A DNA stretch of 64,000 nt. Origin: Tritrichomonas foetus (taxonomy: Eukaryota; Parabasalia; Tritrichomonadida; Tritrichomonadidae). The notes beneath the pieces are model-generated. The model worked only from the letters and a program-made list of their open reading frames with translations, was not told where the DNA came from and did no database searches. This document shows, piece by piece, positions 59,786 through 64,000 of the stretch; the first letter of the stretch is position 1; each line of letters opens with the position of its first letter. The position numbers and the translations under genes were made by a program. Location: assembly GCA_001839685.1 (NCBI GenBank), contig MLAK01000716.1, positions 34,335 to 98,334 on the forward strand. The letters run 5' to 3'.

Positions 59786-61204
59786 TTATATTGTCTTTTT
59801 TGCAACTCTTCTAATCAAATCACATGTTCCTCTTTCCGTCCTTACAAATGTTTTAGGATCATATGAAATTAATCCAAAATGTTGGGTATATCCATCAGCC
59901 CATTCATAGTTATCAATCAGTGACCAATGAAGATAGTGTGTTACTGGAAGTTTTCTCTCATTTACTGCTTCCGCAAGAAAAGCCAAAGAATCCATTGTGA
60001 ACCATGGACGGTCTTTATCTTCCTTGTCAGAAATTCCATGCTCAGACACTACTAGTTTTAGATTTCGTGGGTTCCAGCGTGTGTTTACCCATTCGAGAAC
60101 AGATGTAAGTGACTCAGGTACCAAAGTCCATCCAAAATCTGACATTTTGTATTTACTTGTATAATTTGAGAGAATAATTGGGCACTCCTTTCTCCAACTC
60201 CAATCAATTGGATTAATTGAAGCGAATAAAATTGTGTATGTATTAATTCCAATATAATCAATTGAGTCTTTCAAATCTTCGATTTTTTCATTTATTAGAT
60301 TGATTCCAAAAAATGACATTTTTACATAGCCTGAATTAATACAATCCAAAGTTGGAAAGTTCAGAAAAGCATTACCAATATAACAAATAATGCATTCAAG
60401 TATTGACCATCGATGTATCGGATGGAATGGAATAATCTGTAGACAATATGATGCATATCCATCTTTGATATATTTGTGGATAGTTTTGTAAGCAATTACA
60501 TGAGTTTTCATCAGATTTACAAGTGAAAGTTTAAATTCATGAAATGAAGAGTGTCCAGGTGCAAAGGCACCAAATAGAAATCCCATCATCCCATAAACAT
60601 TTGGTTCATTAATAGTAATCCACATTTTACAGTGGTCTTTCAAACCATTCACTACAAATTCTGCAAATTGTGTGAATTTCTCAACATATTCAGGTGAAAT
60701 AATTCCGCCTCGCTCTTCAAGCCATGAAGGTAGCTCAAAATGCCAAAGTGTTATTATTGGCTGAATTCCATTTTCTTTAAGTTTTTCACATTGTGAAATA
60801 TAATGATTTAAATAGACTTGATCGAATTTTCCGTCCTCTGGATTCAAAGCTGCCCATGAAAGTCCAAAACGATAACTTTTCAAGTTCATCCCTTTGATAA
60901 GCTTTAAGTCGTCATCGAAATATTTTATTGAATCGCAGGCATCCCCATGAGGTGGGGCGCAGGCAGTTCCGTCGGCTTTGTGTTGATGTTCAAAGAGCGT
61001 CCAGTTACTTGGTTGTACATCTTTTTCGATCTGCCAAGCGCTTGTTGAGGCGCCGAATGAAAAATCTTTTCCAAAGTTGATGTTTTCTGGCGTTCCTTTC
61101 AATTCACGATATGTAAGCGGTTTGGGAAGTTGTGGAAGGATGTAAAAATGAACCAGGAATTCCAGAAGTATGATAATGAAGAAGAAAAGTATCCATCCCC
61201 ACAT
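59786..61204 (-). CDS. Membrane-anchored GH1 family beta-glycosidase
   Basis: 472 residues, the usual GH1 length. Residues 3-22 (GWILFFFIIILLEFLVHFYI) form a signal anchor. The barrel starts at about 48 (FGASTSAWQIE) with the GH1 N-terminal motif. The acid/base motif is ITINEPNVYG (about 197-206), and the nucleophile strand is LVVSEHGISD (about 395-404), where the usual TENG is SEHG; the catalytic Glu is kept. HYLHWSLIDNYEWADGYTQHFGL (about 432-454) is the family aglycone/glycone signature. It probably hydrolyses beta-glucosides or related sugars outside the cell or in the lumen of endocytic vesicles. Anchoring rather than secretion is unusual for GH1. ATG at 61204 is first in frame. Confidence 0.92.
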   Translation of the reverse strand: MWGWILFFFIIILLEFLVHFYILPQLPKPLTYRELKGTPENINFGKDFSFGASTSAWQIEKDVQPSNWTLFEHQHKADGTACAPPHGDACDSIKYFDDDLKLIKGMNLKSYRFGLSWAALNPEDGKFDQVYLNHYISQCEKLKENGIQPIITLWHFELPSWLEERGGIISPEYVEKFTQFAEFVVNGLKDHCKMWITINEPNVYGMMGFLFGAFAPGHSSFHEFKLSLVNLMKTHVIAYKTIHKYIKDGYASYCLQIIPFHPIHRWSILECIICYIGNAFLNFPTLDCINSGYVKMSFFGINLINEKIEDLKDSIDYIGINTYTILFASINPIDWSWRKECPIILSNYTSKYKMSDFGWTLVPESLTSVLEWVNTRWNPRNLKLVVSEHGISDKEDKDRPWFTMDSLAFLAEAVNERKLPVTHYLHWSLIDNYEWADGYTQHFGLISYDPKTFVRTERGTCDLIRRVAKKTI

Positions 61205-62210
61205 GATTTTCGATGCTGAAATGCCATGTGAAAACCTTAAATGTCACTTTTGATGTAACTAATGTTGCTTGAACTCACAATTTGTTGTTATTAGTATGAT
61301 TCTTCAGTGAAAATCACTTTATTATTTTTCTTCTTTAGTAAAACAATCATTATTAAATAATGAAGAGATATTTGTCTAACAATTTCTGATTTTGGATAAA
61401 TTTAGATTAAAAAATCTTTTCTTCTACACAGATTCCAAAGTAGTAACTGACAAATCTTAAGATAAAGGAAGCTAGTGATAATTTCCGAAAGCAACTGAAG
61501 ATTTTTTTGTTTGAAACATGAGTATGAAAAATAAAATTCAATATTGCGATAACGAGTCTTTGAAAAAGTTGTAAATTCTAGTAAACGATAATCTTCTTTG
61601 TAATTTGCCGATTTTCTCTCCAGGTATCACTATAATAGATTATAGTATTGTAATTCTGTTGATGTTCATATTTGTCAAAACAAAAAACATATTTTCAAAG
61701 TTATTGCTTTCAGGTAAATCAAATAAAGTTCACTTATAATATTTAAATAAGACAAGTAGTATCTGAAAATTTGATTTATACAGAAGTTTTTGTGTGAAAA
61801 TTCGTAGTGTATCAATTTTTGAATTATTTTTGATGCAACAAAAAATATGAATATCTTAAAATTCAAGATGTATTTCAGACTATTAATCTATATCATCATA
61901 GTATTATATTTAATATCCATGAATTGATAATTATTTATTTAGGGCAATATGAATTCATGATATATTCCAATTGTTATGAGCAAGTTGAAGTAGGATGAAT
62001 AAGGAAATATTTTATTCAAAGCATTTATAATTTGGATCTTTTGTTCTTAAGTCTGGCAAAATCCTTTTTGGCGATCTATGGCTAATGAAAAATCGATGTG
62101 TAGTAAAAATTTTTCAATGACGAAATATCATAATTTCAGCCCTTATTGTAAAAAAATTGTATAAAAAAAAACACCACAAAAGTGAAAATCGGATAAAAAA
62201 ACAATAAAAG
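61205..62210. other. Divergent promoter region, nothing recognised
   Basis: About 1 kb between divergent genes, AT-rich; no clear motif precedes the ATG at 62211. Confidence 0.35.
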
Positions 62211-64000
62211 ATGAGTGTGCCACCCCCACCTCCTCCACCTCCCCCGCCACCGCCTCCTCCGCCACCGCCACCACCACCTGCCGCAGGAGGTGCAGGCGGA
62301 ATGAAATTCAAAACAAATGCGAAATTTCAAGCAATGATGGATAATGCTCCAAAAACAGAAGGACTTTCATCAACAAGCTCTGCTCCACCACCACCTCCTC
62401 CTCCTTCGTCAGGAGGAGACGGTCTACCGCCACCGCCGTCAGGTGATTTCAACTCAACATCTAGTCCTGCAACGCTTTCGTCATCACTCCCTGGATATGA
62501 TCCAGCATCGACCGAACCATGGACAATTCAGCAAATGGAAGAAGCAGCCAGAACCCAACAATGGACCCTCGCAACTGATTCTGGGTTTTACCACTTCTTA
62601 AGGAGCTTCTCTGAGCGAATTTTCGAAAAGACGCGAAATACACAGCGTGAGCTTGAAGGACTTATGACCGCCCTTGATGCTGCTGAAACCCAAATGAACA
62701 ATGCATATGCGTCACTTGATATTTTATGTTTAAATCAATTCGTTGAGCGTCGTGTTGAATACCAAGATGATGCTGTGAATGTACCAACACCAGAAGGTGA
62801 AGAAACCCCAGCACTCAACGCGCAAGAAGCTATTCGAAATTATGTCATTCCGAAATTCACCAACGCGTTCCAAATTACAATGGAGCACATTAAAAATAAT
62901 CCCCTAATGCAATCTGATGTGAATCATCCACTGATTACATGTTCATTCACTAAGCCACTTCCACCTCCACCTGAGCCTGCTCAAATTGATGTCAATTCAC
63001 CACCACCTGCTGAAGGAGATGTTCCACCACCACCACCGCCACCTCCAGATGGAGAAGCTCCACCACCACCTCCAATCATTTCCGATAGCGAGCATAATAG
63101 CATCTTATTTGGTGACGATACCGATACGGCAACTACAAGTTCACTCTTTGACACAGAAACATCAGGTGCTTCAAAGAAGAAGAAAGCTATTTCCATCTTC
63201 GACGATGATGACACTGGAGCTGATGACTTTTTGAGTGAAAAGCCAACAGGAAAAGGGAAACGCAAAACTACCGGTAAGAAGAAGGCTGCTTCTATCTTTG
63301 ACATCACAGACGATTCTGCTGCAGCTGATCTCTTTTCTGAACCAGCCAAAAAGCCAGTTCGTGCAAGGAAGAAGAAGAAGGCTGCTTCAATCTTCGACAA
63401 TGTTGTTGAAGAATCTAAAGCACCAGTGAAAGCATCAGCTGAAGGCGAAGCTGAAGATGATATTTTCTCACCAGCCAAACCAGCAGCCAAGAAAGCAACT
63501 GCAAGGAAAGGTCCCGCTAAGAAGAAATCTTCCCTATTCTCTACAGATCTTGTTAAGAAAGGAAATATCATTAACGCTGACGAAGCAATTGTATCGAGTA
63601 CAACAAACGAAAAAGGACCAGCTGCAGATCTCTTTGGAGAAGATTCAACTACATCAATTACTGCAACAGCTGCAAAGAAGCGTCCTGCAAGGAAAGCAGC
63701 AGCCAAAAAGACTGGTGGTTTGTTTGATGAACCAGTAACTACTAAAAAGAAAGCACCAGCAAAGAAAGCTGGTGGTGGACTTTTTGATGATCTTGCAACT
63801 AAGAAGAAACCAGCAGCTAAAAAGTCAACAGGTGGTGGTATTTTCGATACCGCAACAGGTGCTAAAAAGGCTCCAACTAAAACAGGAACAGCAGCAGCTA
63901 AAAAAGTTACTGGTGGACTCTTCGATTCACCAGCAGCGTCAAAGAAACCAAAGAGTGGTGGACTTTTCGCTGATGCACTTAATGAGAAACCAGCAACTAA
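62211..64000 (+). CDS. FAM21/WASHC2-like WASH-complex subunit, 3' end outside window
   Basis: The frame from ATG 62211 is open to the window end (about 596 codons, no stop). Residues 4-23 are an unbroken run of about 20 Pro, then AAGGAGG and a short basic helix (MKFKTNAKFQAMMDN), and a second Pro-rich patch at about 65-85. Residues 100-225 match the FAM21 head: EPWTIQQMEEAARTQQWTLA, DSGFYHFLRSFSERI, LDILCLNQFVERRVEYQDD and a later EAIRNYVIPKFTNAFQITME. A Pro-rich patch follows (about 262-290). The tail has about ten LFa-type motifs (SIFDDDD..DDFLS, SIFDITDD..ADLFSE, DDIFSPA, ADLFGED, GGLFDEP, GGLFDD, GGIFD, GGLFDSP, GGLFAD) spaced by Lys/Ala-rich linkers. FAM21 links the WASH actin nucleation complex to retromer on endosomes. 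The leading polyproline run is absent from animal FAM21. Confidence 0.85.
   Translation, partial: MSVPPPPPPPPPPPPPPPPPPPPAAGGAGGMKFKTNAKFQAMMDNAPKTEGLSSTSSAPPPPPPPSSGGDGLPPPPSGDFNSTSSPATLSSSLPGYDPASTEPWTIQQMEEAARTQQWTLATDSGFYHFLRSFSERIFEKTRNTQRELEGLMTALDAAETQMNNAYASLDILCLNQFVERRVEYQDDAVNVPTPEGEETPALNAQEAIRNYVIPKFTNAFQITMEHIKNNPLMQSDVNHPLITCSFTKPLPPPPEPAQIDVNSPPPAEGDVPPPPPPPPDGEAPPPPPIISDSEHNSILFGDDTDTATTSSLFDTETSGASKKKKAISIFDDDDTGADDFLSEKPTGKGKRKTTGKKKAASIFDITDDSAAADLFSEPAKKPVRARKKKKAASIFDNVVEESKAPVKASAEGEAEDDIFSPAKPAAKKATARKGPAKKKSSLFSTDLVKKGNIINADEAIVSSTTNEKGPAADLFGEDSTTSITATAAKKRPARKAAAKKTGGLFDEPVTTKKKAPAKKAGGGLFDDLATKKKPAAKKSTGGGIFDTATGAKKAPTKTGTAAAKKVTGGLFDSPAASKKPKSGGLFADALNEKPAT

Noticed and set aside
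62114..62330. Minus-strand poly-Gly and Arg/Trp-rich frames
   Set aside because: Antisense shadow of the polyproline start of the FAM21-like gene.
62981..63706. 241-codon minus-strand frame
   Set aside because: Antisense shadow of the Lys/Ala-rich FAM21 tail; low-complexity Ala/Phe/Ser product.

Overview
The window is protist nuclear DNA: AT-rich, gene-sparse, with single-exon genes on both strands and all three standard stop codons in use (for example TGA at 20113-20115, TAG at 31868-31870, TAA elsewhere). The gene repertoire is eukaryotic: Sm D3, Rab GTPase, BET bromodomain protein, GPN3, WASH-complex FAM21, tetraspanin, class III cyclase-like receptor, GAF phosphodiesterase and CAMK-type kinases. 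Several genes have a TCAYWW initiator-like motif within about 20 bases of the ATG. Together with kinase and ankyrin pseudogene remnants and an apparent MULE-type MITE, this fits a parabasalid (trichomonad, possibly a Tritrichomonas). The species assignment is inference. I saw no tRNA, rRNA, CRISPR or convincing spliced gene.

Layout. 1-2.9 kb is decayed DNA with a kinase pseudogene. 2.9-12.9 kb holds an importin-like HEAT protein, a coiled-coil protein with no visible ATG, a Rab-GAP-like/unknown helical protein, a divergent pair (fringe-like membrane protein and a small secreted protein), Sm D3 and an MLF-family protein. 13.0-13.5 kb is a minisatellite interrupted by a Nextera adapter. 13.9-24.3 kb holds a small acidic-tailed protein, a BET protein, a GAF-HD phosphodiesterase, a small helical protein, a CUE protein and a PQ-loop membrane protein. 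25.0-25.3 kb is a 300-bp foldback MITE just upstream of a tetraspanin. 27.3-31.9 kb is a giant membrane receptor ending in a degenerate cyclase domain, followed by a duplicated assembly join. 32.3-43.7 kb holds a C2/TerD-like protein, a Rab5-like GTPase and two kinases, separated by long decayed gaps. 44.1-51.0 kb holds a coiled-coil protein, GPN3, an unknown membrane protein and an archaeal-type phosphoglycerate mutase. 52.4-64 kb holds a third kinase, a two-repeat Myb protein, a PPP phosphatase, a membrane-anchored GH1 glycosidase and the 5' part of a FAM21-like gene that runs off the end.

Functionally the window is rich in signalling: cyclic nucleotide turnover (phosphodiesterase, pseudocyclase receptor), three Ser/Thr kinases, one PPP phosphatase, membrane traffic (Rab5-like, FAM21/WASH, C2) and nuclear functions (importin-like, BET, Myb, Sm D3, GPN3). 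There is no sign of operons; neighbours look unrelated.

Assembly quality matters here. Three single-N joins (13346, 31928, 40553) and two Nextera mosaic-end sequences (13347, 26233) sit in repeats or homopolymers. Structure at those points should not be taken as biological.
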